A stretch of 64,000 nt of DNA from Candidatus Kapaibacterium thiocyanatum (GTDB taxonomy: Bacteria; Bacteroidota; Ignavibacteria; Kapaibacteriales; Kapaibacteriaceae), in NCBI GenBank assembly GCA_001899175.1, contig MKVH01000013.1, positions 227,143 through 291,142 of the forward strand, in the 5' to 3' direction. Positions 1-10,319 of this stretch are shown in pieces; positions within the stretch are counted from its first letter, which is position 1; every line of letters begins with the position of its first letter. The notes under the pieces are model-generated. The model was not told where the DNA came from. It did no database searches and was given only the letters and a program-made list of their open reading frames with translations. The position numbers and the translations under genes were made by a program.

Positions 1-1253
1 GTGACGGGACCGATGTAGCGGTCGAGAAACGTCGTGGTCATCAGACTGTCGGGATTCTCCTGCGCGAGGCGGATCTCTTCGTAGGCCAGTTCTTCTTCCC
101 TGCGTAATGGAATCTTGACGTGCGTTCGCCAGAACGTGGAATCGAAGCTGTCCGCATCGGCGCTGGCTTCCACACGGCGCCGATCGAAGACGTCGTCGTC
201 GAACACGGCGCGCAGGTCGTAGTCGTAGCAGAAGTTCTCGATCGTGATGTCCAGGCGCGGAGAAAGCAGGAAGAGAATGTCGGCCTTCATACTGCTCGCG
301 ATGGAAAGAGCCTCGGGCATGAGGGCGGCTCCACCGAGCTCGGTGAACGTCTGTCGATAGGAAAGCGCCGCATCGAACGGCAGGTTCACGGCACGATTCG
401 GCAGAAGCCTCACCTCCACGGGAACGTAGCGCAGTGTGTTGATGAAGATGCTGCCCGTGAAGCCCCGTCGTGCGGAACTCTTCGGTTCCACATCGATACG
501 GACGATGGAATCCTCTTCGTTGCTCATCAACGTGAAGTCGTAGACGTCGATGGCGTCGGTGGCGAACGGACTCGCGATTTCCTGATCGAGGATGTTGACG
601 ACGTCGTCGTAGACGTTCAGGTTCGTACCGAACGTGACGAAGTTCGCCTGGGCGGGAATGTTCGCCGTCTGCCTGCGCTGGATGATCTCGTTGAACGACC
701 GGCCCGGACGTTCGACGTATCCCTTCGAGAAGCTTTCCAGGATGCTGAAGACCGTCGTGTCTCCCCTGCCCGAACTCCTGCTCGCCGTGGCGGTATCGGT
801 GACGGCCACGAACTTCGAATACAGAAGGTAGGTATAACGGCGGATGGTATCGTTCTGTGCGGCCTTCCTGGCCAGCACCTTGCGCATGATCCGGACGGCG
901 GGATCTTCGGCGACGACGACGACTTCACGGGCACGGAGCGGCTCCTCCGTGAGTCGCACCGTCAGTCGTGCGTTCTCCAGCGGCAGCCGGACCTGCTGCG
1001 TACGGTAGCCGATCAGCGAATACGTGAGAGTGACGCTGTCGGCGCCGGACGGAATGCGAAGCAGGAAGGCACCGCCCTTGCTGGAAACGGTGCCGAGTCT
1101 CATACCATCCACCCTGATCGTCACGAAGCGCAGCTCTTCGCCCGACCCTGCGTCGAGAATGGTGCCGCGCATCGTGACCAGTGAATCCGTCGTACGTGCA
1201 TGCGCGGAAACGTTCCACGCCAGACCGAGCAGCAGGATGCAGCATCCTGCCAC
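1..1253 (-). CDS. DUF5686-like protein with carboxypeptidase-regulatory domain, 3' end outside window
   Basis: Partial gene of about 417 visible codons, running off the left edge. The GTG start at 1253 gives a hydrophobic signal sequence (VAGCCILLLGLAWNVSA). An Ig-like carboxypeptidase D regulatory domain follows at about residues 22-105, starting with VTMRGTILDAGSGEEL. After that comes a long region with VRIMRKVLARKAAQND and YTYLLYSKF, which resembles the DUF5686 envelope proteins of Bacteroidota. Family knowledge suggests an outer-membrane or periplasmic location with a C-terminal beta-barrel that would lie outside the window. No ATG precedes the signal sequence in this frame, hence GTG. 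It lies 4 bases after the stop of the solute-binding lipoprotein gene, so the two are probably co-transcribed. The function is not established. Confidence 0.75.
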   Translation of the reverse strand, partial: MAGCCILLLGLAWNVSAHARTTDSLVTMRGTILDAGSGEELRFVTIRVDGMRLGTVSSKGGAFLLRIPSGADSVTLTYSLIGYRTQQVRLPLENARLTVRLTEEPLRAREVVVVAEDPAVRIMRKVLARKAAQNDTIRRYTYLLYSKFVAVTDTATASRSSGRGDTTVFSILESFSKGYVERPGRSFNEIIQRRQTANIPAQANFVTFGTNLNVYDDVVNILDQEIASPFATDAIDVYDFTLMSNEEDSIVRIDVEPKSSARRGFTGSIFINTLRYVPVEVRLLPNRAVNLPFDAALSYRQTFTELGGAALMPEALSIASSMKADILFLLSPRLDITIENFCYDYDLRAVFDDDVFDRRRVEASADADSFDSTFWRTHVKIPLRREEELAYEEIRLAQENPDSLMTTTFLDRYIGPV

Positions 1254-1257
1254 GAAG

Positions 1258-2514
1258 CTATTGACCGACGATCTGCAGAACGTTCTGCTGTGCTGCATCG
1301 AGAGCTTGCTGGGGTGTGGCGTTACCGTAGAGGACTTCGACGACGGCATCTTCGATCACTGCCTGGATGTCGAGCCAACGCGGATGTACCGGCGTCATGC
1401 GCGCATGTTCCAACTGCCGCGCGAATGCCGCCTTGTCCGCGTCGGCCGTCAACGACGGATCACGGAAGAAAGCCTTGTCGGCCGGGAAGCCGGCTTCCGT
1501 CACCTTCGCGCAGAACTTGATCGCATTGGCGCCGTTCGTCATATACCTCACGAAGTCACGCGAAAGCTGCGTGTTGCCGGTTTTCGCACTGACGGCCAGG
1601 TATTCACCACCGGCGAAGGAAATGCCCGGGACGACCTGCCCGCCCTCGGACGTACCGGGCATGGCCAGCAGACGATACCGGAGGGACGGATTGGCCTTCA
1701 GCTTCTTGATGATCCAGGATCCCGACGGCCAGAGGGCAACCTTGCCCTGGACGAAGGAGGCGTCGATCTGACGTTGGGTTTCCACGAAGCCGGTACGGGC
1801 CAGGTCGGCGTAGAGCGTGAAGGCACGGACGTTCTGCGGGCTGTTGAGGACGGGACGGCCGGTGGCATCGAAGACGTCACCTCCGAGCGTCCACATGAAG
1901 GGCAGAATCTTCTTGTAGAGACGATTGGCATCGGCACCATTCGCTCCGAAACCGTATTGGCCGCGCTCCTGTACGGCACGTGCGGCAGCCAGAAGATCGT
2001 CGAGTGTCTGGATATCCTTCGTCCATCCTGCCTGCTTGAGCAGTCCGTCGTTCGCGAACATCACGCGCGTGTCGAGGGTCCAGGGATAGGCGAAACACCG
2101 GTTGTTCCATATACCCGGAGCGATACTGTAGGACACGAAGCCTCCGACACCCGCGCTGTCGCCCGGAAGCTGCATGAGGACGCCCGAGCTCGAGAACTGG
2201 GCCACCCAGTCCGATCCGAGTTCCACCACGTCCGGCGCCTGTCCGGAATTGAAGGCCGCCTGGAGTTTTGCCTTGCCGTCGTTCCAGGAAAGCTCCGTGA
2301 GTTCCACCGTACACTTGTTCTCGACCTCGAAGGCCTTCACGACTTCCTGAAGTGCCGCCTTCTGTCCCGGCTCGGACCAGAAATGCCAGAACCGGATGGT
2401 GCGGGATGTGGCAGGACGATCCGACTCACCGGAAGAGCAGGCGGAAAACGCCAGAACGGCCGATGAAAGAACGAGGACGGAAATACTTCGGAAGACAGTA
2501 TTCATGCGGTTCAT
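1258..2514 (-). CDS. extracellular solute-binding lipoprotein (sugar ABC type, family 1)
   Basis: 418 residues. The N-terminus is a lipoprotein signal with lipobox LAFSAC (Cys about 26), so the mature protein should be anchored by lipid in the periplasm. The body has the look of family 1 solute-binding proteins (MalE/UgpB type): IRFWHFWSEPGQKAAL at the start of the mature domain, VVELGSDWVAQF, WTLDTRVMFANDGLLKQAGW, and KVALWPSGSWIIKKL near the middle. The family delivers sugars or glycerol-phosphate derivatives to ABC permeases. No permease or ATPase gene is adjacent: upstream is divergent pyrG and downstream is the DUF5686-like gene. It is therefore an orphan binding protein here and its ligand cannot be told. 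A second possible start lies 9 bases downstream (MNTVF). Confidence 0.85.
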   Translation of the reverse strand: MNRMNTVFRSISVLVLSSAVLAFSACSSGESDRPATSRTIRFWHFWSEPGQKAALQEVVKAFEVENKCTVELTELSWNDGKAKLQAAFNSGQAPDVVELGSDWVAQFSSSGVLMQLPGDSAGVGGFVSYSIAPGIWNNRCFAYPWTLDTRVMFANDGLLKQAGWTKDIQTLDDLLAAARAVQERGQYGFGANGADANRLYKKILPFMWTLGGDVFDATGRPVLNSPQNVRAFTLYADLARTGFVETQRQIDASFVQGKVALWPSGSWIIKKLKANPSLRYRLLAMPGTSEGGQVVPGISFAGGEYLAVSAKTGNTQLSRDFVRYMTNGANAIKFCAKVTEAGFPADKAFFRDPSLTADADKAAFARQLEHARMTPVHPRWLDIQAVIEDAVVEVLYGNATPQQALDAAQQNVLQIVGQ

Positions 2515-2569
2515 AGAGCTTTCGGAAATGTTGTTCGGACGAAATTACGACATAAGAGCTCGCCTCTCA

Positions 2570-2601
2570 TTTGCCGTTGCGACTCAATGGTGGTATTTTT
2601 G
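2570..2601 (+). promoter_or_regulatory. Bacteroidota-type promoter for pyrG
   Basis: TTTG at 2570-2573 and TATTTTTG at 2594-2601 are separated by exactly 20 bases. This matches the -33 TTTG / -7 TAnnTTTG layout known for the primary sigma factor of Bacteroidota. The predicted transcript would start near 2606 and leave a 5' leader of about 75 bases before the GTG of pyrG. The divergent lipoprotein gene shares this 167-base gap. Its own best box (cgaaatta read on minus, 2540-2547) has one mismatch. Confidence 0.7.
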
Positions 2602-2669
2602 AGCCCGTCCTTTACGATGTGCGTCCGCACATCATCGAATTCCACACAATCAAGCTCATTTGTACCTAA

Positions 2670-5157
<2,488 letters not shown>

Positions 5158-5161
<4 letters not shown>

Positions 5162-5868
5162 ACGATTCCCTTCATGTCTGGATCACGGGGGCGAGCCGCG
5201 GTATCGGTGCGGCCATCGCCCAGGTTCTCGGTGAAACTCATCGCTGTACATTGAGTGGACGCAATGCGGAGTCCATCGATCAGGTCGCGATGATTCTGCC
5301 TGGCGATCACGCGGCTGCTGTCGTCTGCGACGTCGCGGACATGACCAGCGTCAGGAAGGCGCATACTGCAGCCGTCGAACGCTTCGGTCCCGTCGACGTT
5401 CTCGTCAACAACGCAGGGATCGGCATCTTCAAGCCGCTTCTCGATCTGTCCGATCAGGAATTCGAGGATACGATCGACATCAATCTCAAGGGCATCTTCA
5501 ACTGTCTGCGTGTCGTGCTGCCGTCGATGAAGCACCGCAGGCAGGGAATGATCATCACGATGAATTCCATCGCCGCGGTCACGAATTATGCCGGATGTAC
5601 CGTCTACGGTGCCAGCAAGGCCGGCGCCCTGGCGCTCACACGCAGCCTGCGCACGGAAGTGCGCGACTATGGCGTCAAGGTCGTGGACCTGCTCGTCGGC
5701 GCGACCTCCACGGACATCTGGGATGCGAAGGCCCGTGACGAATTCGCCGACCGCATGATGTCGGCCCTCGACGTCGCCCATCAGGTCGACGACATCGTAC
5801 GAGGTTTTTCCAATCCCCGTACGCATATTGAAGAACTCGTACTGCGCCCCCAACGCGGGGATCTTTGA
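5158..5868 (+). CDS. short-chain dehydrogenase/reductase (SDR)
   Basis: 236 residues of the classical SDR fold. The NAD(P)-binding motif TGASRGIG is at residues 10-17, the structural NNAG at about 84, and the catalytic YxxxK as YGASK at about 150-154. The preceding Ser/Asn positions fit a working oxidoreductase. The sequence does not identify the substrate. Homologous short SDRs of this length are often annotated as 3-ketoacyl-ACP reductase-like or sepiapterin reductase-like, and I cannot separate these. It overlaps the GlmU-like gene by 4 bases (ATGA), so it is the third member of the pyrG operon. Confidence 0.9.
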
Positions 5869-5910
5869 CGCGCAGTCCGTTCCCTTTCACATCATCTATC
5901 CGGATTCGGA

Positions 5911-7704
5911 ATGAACAGACTACGTCTGCTCGTCATCGTTCTATCGATGACGACGATCATCGCATACGCCCAGCCGACACGACAATTCGACAACAGTGAT
6001 CCATCGGCCGAAGAAGTGTACATGCTCGAGCTGATCAACCGGGCCCGCATGGACCCGGCGGCAGAAGGCGTACGTCTCATGGATACGGACGACTCCACCG
6101 TGCAGGCCGTATACCGACGCCTGGGCATCGACAAGGAGGCGACGAGGAAGGCGTTCGCAACCTATCCGAAACGGCCTCCACTGGCATTCACCGCCTTGCT
6201 GTCCGTCCTCGCCCGCTCCCAGACAAGCGATATGGTCAACAACGGCTACATCGGCCACGTCAACTCGCGAGGTGAGAATCTCGAGGAGCGTTACCGGCAT
6301 GTCCTGTACAAACCATCGGGTTCGTACGGCGAGAATGTCGCCACGTATGCGGGAGGCGCCTGGTATGGGCACTGCCGGTTGAACGTCGACTGGAGTCCCA
6401 CCGATCAACAGCCTCTGAGTCGTCGTCTCAACATCATGAATTTCTCCGGTGGCAGCCACAACGAAATAGGGATCGGCATCCGTCATCTCAAGCCGGAGGA
6501 CCAGATATCCGATACCGTCGGCCCCGTCGTGCTCACACAGAACTTCGGTAGCAGCGAGACGACATACCTTACCGGTGTAGCATATCAGGACCTCAATCAC
6601 AACGGGTTCTACGATATGGGAGAGGACATGCGGGGTGCAAGGATCACGCCGGATCGTGGCGACTACTTCGTGATCACCACCAGTTCGGGTGGCTACACAC
6701 TTCCCTACGCCGGCACGGGAAGCATGGTGATCACAGCGAGCACGCAGTATTCAGGGACGATAACGACGACGGTGGAGCTCCCTGGCACCGAGAACGTGAA
6801 GGTCGACTTCGTCTTCCCGTCCGAACCACCACCACAAGTCACGCTGCAGCTTCCGTTGCATCGTTCCATGAACGTGGAACAGCATGGTACATCCTTCGTA
6901 TGGAATTCCGCAGGACCGGCCAGCACCTATACGATTCAGGTGGCGACGGCGGAGGACTTCCATCTCGGCAGTGCGATATGGTCCGAAACGACGACCGACA
7001 CCACGATGATGCTCGCCCTTCCCTCCTGTCAACGATCCTATTTCTGGCGCGTCAAGGCGAGGAACGGAGTCGGTACGAGCCCCTGGTCCACGGTCTATGC
7101 ACTCACGACGGGAGGCACCGTCCCGTCTGCCCCGACATTGCGCTCACCTGCGAGCGACGTGGTGGTCGATCACGATGCCTATCTCCATTTCGAATGGGAT
7201 ATGGTACCCGGGGCCAGCGCCCATCATTTCCGCATCTCCCGTAATGCGGGTCTGACGAATCCCGTCGTCGACGATTCCGCGATGCACGGTACGACCTTCG
7301 ATGCTCCCGCGATGCCTCTTTCGGATCAGCCCTTCTTCTGGGGCGTACGTGCATACGACGATACCTGTGGCTGGGGTGAATGGGCCACACGGGCTATGAC
7401 TCCGACGGTAACGTCGATCGACAACGATATCACGTCCGGACCGAACGGCCTCGCAGTAGTTCCCAATCCCGTGACACCCATGTCGATGCTCGTCATGAAC
7501 GTCCCGGCCGGAGGCATGGCGACGTTACATCTGGTCGATGCCAACGGCAGCACCATCGCCACACGTCGACTATCGCTCGATGGGGGCCGTACGACCCTGC
7601 CGCTATCGTCGCTTGTCGATACGGATGTCGCGCAGGGCATCTATGGTATCGTACTGTCGTGCGAAGCGTACGTCCGGTATGTGAACGTGGCCATCATCCG
7701 CTGA
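5911..7704 (+). CDS. secreted CAP-domain protein with T9SS sorting domain, paralogue 1
   Basis: 597 residues. A signal peptide (LLVIVLSMTTIIAYAQ) precedes a CAP/SCP domain at about 30-205 (AEEVYMLELINRAR, GHVNSRGENL, YGENVATY, HNEIGIGI). An SdrD-B-like beta domain follows at about 212-290, with an Asp/Asn-rich loop DLNHNGFYDMGED that could bind calcium. Two fibronectin III-like modules span about 305-505, and a C-terminal sorting domain covers the last 80 residues (VVPNPVTPMSMLVMNVPAGG to the end). The last feature predicts export by the type IX secretion system. Bacterial CAP proteins are poorly understood. Where paralogue 2 has the metal-site motif GHR, this copy has SRR. It lies 42 bases after the SDR gene, and the next gene is a tandem copy. 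Confidence 0.92.
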   Translation: MNRLRLLVIVLSMTTIIAYAQPTRQFDNSDPSAEEVYMLELINRARMDPAAEGVRLMDTDDSTVQAVYRRLGIDKEATRKAFATYPKRPPLAFTALLSVLARSQTSDMVNNGYIGHVNSRGENLEERYRHVLYKPSGSYGENVATYAGGAWYGHCRLNVDWSPTDQQPLSRRLNIMNFSGGSHNEIGIGIRHLKPEDQISDTVGPVVLTQNFGSSETTYLTGVAYQDLNHNGFYDMGEDMRGARITPDRGDYFVITTSSGGYTLPYAGTGSMVITASTQYSGTITTTVELPGTENVKVDFVFPSEPPPQVTLQLPLHRSMNVEQHGTSFVWNSAGPASTYTIQVATAEDFHLGSAIWSETTTDTTMMLALPSCQRSYFWRVKARNGVGTSPWSTVYALTTGGTVPSAPTLRSPASDVVVDHDAYLHFEWDMVPGASAHHFRISRNAGLTNPVVDDSAMHGTTFDAPAMPLSDQPFFWGVRAYDDTCGWGEWATRAMTPTVTSIDNDITSGPNGLAVVPNPVTPMSMLVMNVPAGGMATLHLVDANGSTIATRRLSLDGGRTTLPLSSLVDTDVAQGIYGIVLSCEAYVRYVNVAIIR

Positions 7705-7791
7705 TTGTCAGCCACACCCATACCGGTCGTCCCGCCGGTCGGCCTTCCATGGGTGCTGTTCCGCTCCCCCTACGCATATTGGAGGCTTCGT

Positions 7792-7826
7792 ACCGTGTCC
7801 CGGAGCGGGGAGCTCCAGGACACGGT
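7792..7826. terminator. strong hairpin between the two CAP paralogues
   Basis: An inverted repeat with arms accgtgtcc (7792-7800) and ggacacggt (7818-7826) continues inward, after one mismatch, as ggagc/gctcc around the 5-base loop gggga. This gives a stem of about 15 bp. No run of T follows on either strand within ten bases. It could be an intrinsic terminator of weak type, an mRNA-stabilising stem, or a binding site. It lies in the 165-base gap after paralogue 1 and 43 bases before the start of paralogue 2. Confidence 0.55.
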
Positions 7827-7869
7827 CGGTACCGATTCACATTGTTTTCCGGATTTTGGAGAGTGGAGG

Positions 7870-9660
7870 ATGAATACACTGCAACTGTTCGTTCTGACGG
7901 CGTTGGTCGTGCCCGCAACGATGCAGGCACAACCCGGACAGGCTTATAGCCATGGCGATCCGACGGCCGAAGAACAGTACATGCTGGAACTGATCAATCG
8001 TGCACGCAGGGACCCCGTGGCCGAGGGTGCTCGTCTTATGGATACGGACGATGCGGCCGTCCAGATGGCCTATCAGTACTTCCATATCGACAAGGCACAG
8101 ACGAAGCAGGCCTTCACGACATACCCCGAGCGTCCTCCCCTGGCCTTCCATCCGGCCCTGATCGATGCCGCGCGTGGTCATACGGCGGACATGATCGCCC
8201 ACAATTTCCAGGGACACAACAGTTCGAACGGCGACGATCTCACGAAGCGCTATCAGAACGTCGGCTATCAATCCCAGGGTATGTATGGCGAGAACGTTTC
8301 TGCCTATTCCGAAAGCGTGTGGTATGGGCATTGCGGACTGAACGTGGACTGGGGCGAGGCTAATCAGCAAGAACTTGGCCATCGCGTCAACCTCATGAAC
8401 TTCTCCAACTACGTCTTCACGGAAATCGGCATCGGCATCACGCATACGAACGGTGGCTTGCAGTCAGGCACCGTGGGACCGATCGTGATCACGCAGGACT
8501 TCGGCATGAGGTCGACGATCTATGTCACGGGCGTCGTCTACAAGGACGATAACAACAACGGCTTCTACGATATCGGCGAAGGCCTCGCCGGTGTGAAGAT
8601 CATGCCGAGCAGCGGCACCTACTATGCCGTCAGCTCGACGTCCGGCGGCTATGCCATCCCCTACACCGGTTCGGGATCCATGACCTTCACGGCAAGCGGA
8701 GGAGCGCTGGCAGGTACGATGACGATGACGGCATCGTTGCCCGGTCAGGAGAACGTCAAGCTCGACTTCGTCGCGTCGACGCAGCTTCCGACCGCCGTCG
8801 CTCTCCGTCTTCCCGCCAACAATGCGACGAACGTGACGCCTTCCTCGACGCCCTTCACATGGGGTTCGACGGGATCGGGCAGCACGTATACGATCGAGAT
8901 CGCCACGGCGCAGAACTTCGCCGCCGCTACCGTGATCACGTCGCAGACGACGAGCGATACGACCTTCAGCTACTCCCTGCCTGGATGCCAGAAGCGTTTC
9001 TTCTGGCGCGTCCGTGCCGCCAACAGCGCAGGCAATGGTCCCTGGTCCACGGTCTTCGCCCTCACGACGGGCGGCAGCGCTCCAGGACTTCCCGTCCTCG
9101 TCTCACCTGTCGGTGCGGTAACGGTCGATCATGACGCCGACGTCCACTTCTCGTGGAATCTCGTACCCGCTTCGGGTACCTACCACATCCGTATCTCGCG
9201 CAATGCAGATTTGACGAGTCCCCTCGTCGACGATTCGACGATCCAGGCAACCACGTTCGACGTCGCAGCAGCGACGATCGCCGACAAGCCGTTCTACTGG
9301 GGCGTCAGGGCGCATGGAGAGCCCTGTGGCTGGGGACAATGGACGATCAAATCCGTGACGCCGACGGTCACGTCGGTGGATGAAGAAACGGTATCGGGAC
9401 CGGGCCTCGTTATCTTCCCGAATCCCGTCACCGCCACATCGACGCTCGTCATGAACGTCCCTGCCGGTGGAATGGCGATACTGCGTCTGGTCGACGCCGG
9501 TGGAAGTGTCGTCGCTACCCGGCGCATAGCAGTCGATGCGGGCCGTACGGCGGTACCGCTGTCGATGCTCGTCGATGCGAACGTAGCCCAGGGTATCTAT
9601 GGTATCGTGCTGTCGTGCGATACGTACGTCCAGCGCGTGAACGTCGCCATCGTGCGATAG
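7870..9660 (+). CDS. secreted CAP-domain protein with T9SS sorting domain, paralogue 2
   Basis: 596 residues, collinear with the preceding gene over its whole length, so the two are a tandem duplication. The order is signal peptide (LFVLTALVVPATMQAQ), CAP domain with GHNSSNG, YGENVSAY, ELGHRVNLMNF and TEIGIGI, SdrD-B-like domain with DDNNNGFYDIGE, two fibronectin III-like modules with the recurring phrases FFWRVRA and FYWGVRA, and a C-terminal sorting domain (IFPNPVTATSTLVMNVPAGG). This copy keeps the His of the GHR motif that paralogue 1 has lost. The ATG at 7870 directly follows GTGGAGG and gives a proper signal peptide; in-frame codons upstream would not. It converges on the AlbA_2-type gene with an 11-base gap. 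Confidence 0.92.
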   Translation: MNTLQLFVLTALVVPATMQAQPGQAYSHGDPTAEEQYMLELINRARRDPVAEGARLMDTDDAAVQMAYQYFHIDKAQTKQAFTTYPERPPLAFHPALIDAARGHTADMIAHNFQGHNSSNGDDLTKRYQNVGYQSQGMYGENVSAYSESVWYGHCGLNVDWGEANQQELGHRVNLMNFSNYVFTEIGIGITHTNGGLQSGTVGPIVITQDFGMRSTIYVTGVVYKDDNNNGFYDIGEGLAGVKIMPSSGTYYAVSSTSGGYAIPYTGSGSMTFTASGGALAGTMTMTASLPGQENVKLDFVASTQLPTAVALRLPANNATNVTPSSTPFTWGSTGSGSTYTIEIATAQNFAAATVITSQTTSDTTFSYSLPGCQKRFFWRVRAANSAGNGPWSTVFALTTGGSAPGLPVLVSPVGAVTVDHDADVHFSWNLVPASGTYHIRISRNADLTSPLVDDSTIQATTFDVAAATIADKPFYWGVRAHGEPCGWGQWTIKSVTPTVTSVDEETVSGPGLVIFPNPVTATSTLVMNVPAGGMAILRLVDAGGSVVATRRIAVDAGRTAVPLSMLVDANVAQGIYGIVLSCDTYVQRVNVAIVR

Positions 9661-9671
9661 GACGACGCGAT

Positions 9672-10319
9672 CTATACCAGCGTGAAATAGTCATGTCCGT
9701 TGTCGGTGTGTATATGCAACACACCGGCACGGACAAGTTTTACGAGGGTTTGCGATGCACGGCGTTTGGAGATGTTGACGAGCCGTGCGAAATCCATGAC
9801 CGAAGCCTTGCCGTAGCGTTCGAGGAACGTGAACAGACGTCGTTCGCGATCGCCGATGGTGATCGTCATCGGTGCTGCGTACGGGCTCTGTCCGGCCAGG
9901 ATACGAGCCATTTCCTTGCTCGCAGTGACGGAATTTTCACCCTGCCGGATATAGGCCTTGCGCTCGTGCGGCCGCTCCGCGGGATCGTCACTGATCAACC
10001 GGTGTGGCTTATGTTCCGAATTCGGAATGTGGACGACGATGACGTCCTTGTACTCGATCTCCACCACTTCGATGTCCAGTTCGAGCGGCGGCACGATGGC
10101 GTGGCTGGCGGTGAGGACCTGGTCGGCTTCCTCCTTCTCGCTCACCACGCCGATGATGGAGCCGTCGTCATCGACGCCGACGATCAGATAGCCCCCGGCA
10201 GTATTGGCGAGGGCTATGATCTCCCGGGCGATCTTCTCGGAGGTGGTGAACTTCCGTTTGAATTCAACGGTCGACGACTCACCTCCGGCAATGATCTCGC
10301 GCAGCTCATGCCGTCTCAT
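9672..10319 (-). CDS. AlbA_2/Schlafen-type ATP-binding protein with winged-helix tail
   Basis: 215 residues. The N-terminal half matches the AlbA_2 (DUF4062-like, Schlafen-related) DNA/ATP-binding domain: ESSTVEFKRKF, then ANTAGGYLIVGVDDDGSIIGV and a strand ending KAYIRQGENS. The C-terminal 60 residues (RRLFTFLERYG, MDFARLVNISKRRASQTLVKLVRAGVL) look like a winged helix-turn-helix. In known families such proteins are putative regulators, sometimes linked to defence, but no activity can be claimed here. The ATG at 10319 overlaps the stop of the upstream peptide-binding lipoprotein gene by 4 bases (ATGA), so the two are co-translated. That is an odd pairing of a cytoplasmic regulator-like protein with a lipoprotein. 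Confidence 0.8.
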   Translation of the reverse strand: MRRHELREIIAGGESSTVEFKRKFTTSEKIAREIIALANTAGGYLIVGVDDDGSIIGVVSEKEEADQVLTASHAIVPPLELDIEVVEIEYKDVIVVHIPNSEHKPHRLISDDPAERPHERKAYIRQGENSVTASKEMARILAGQSPYAAPMTITIGDRERRLFTFLERYGKASVMDFARLVNISKRRASQTLVKLVRAGVLHIHTDNGHDYFTLV

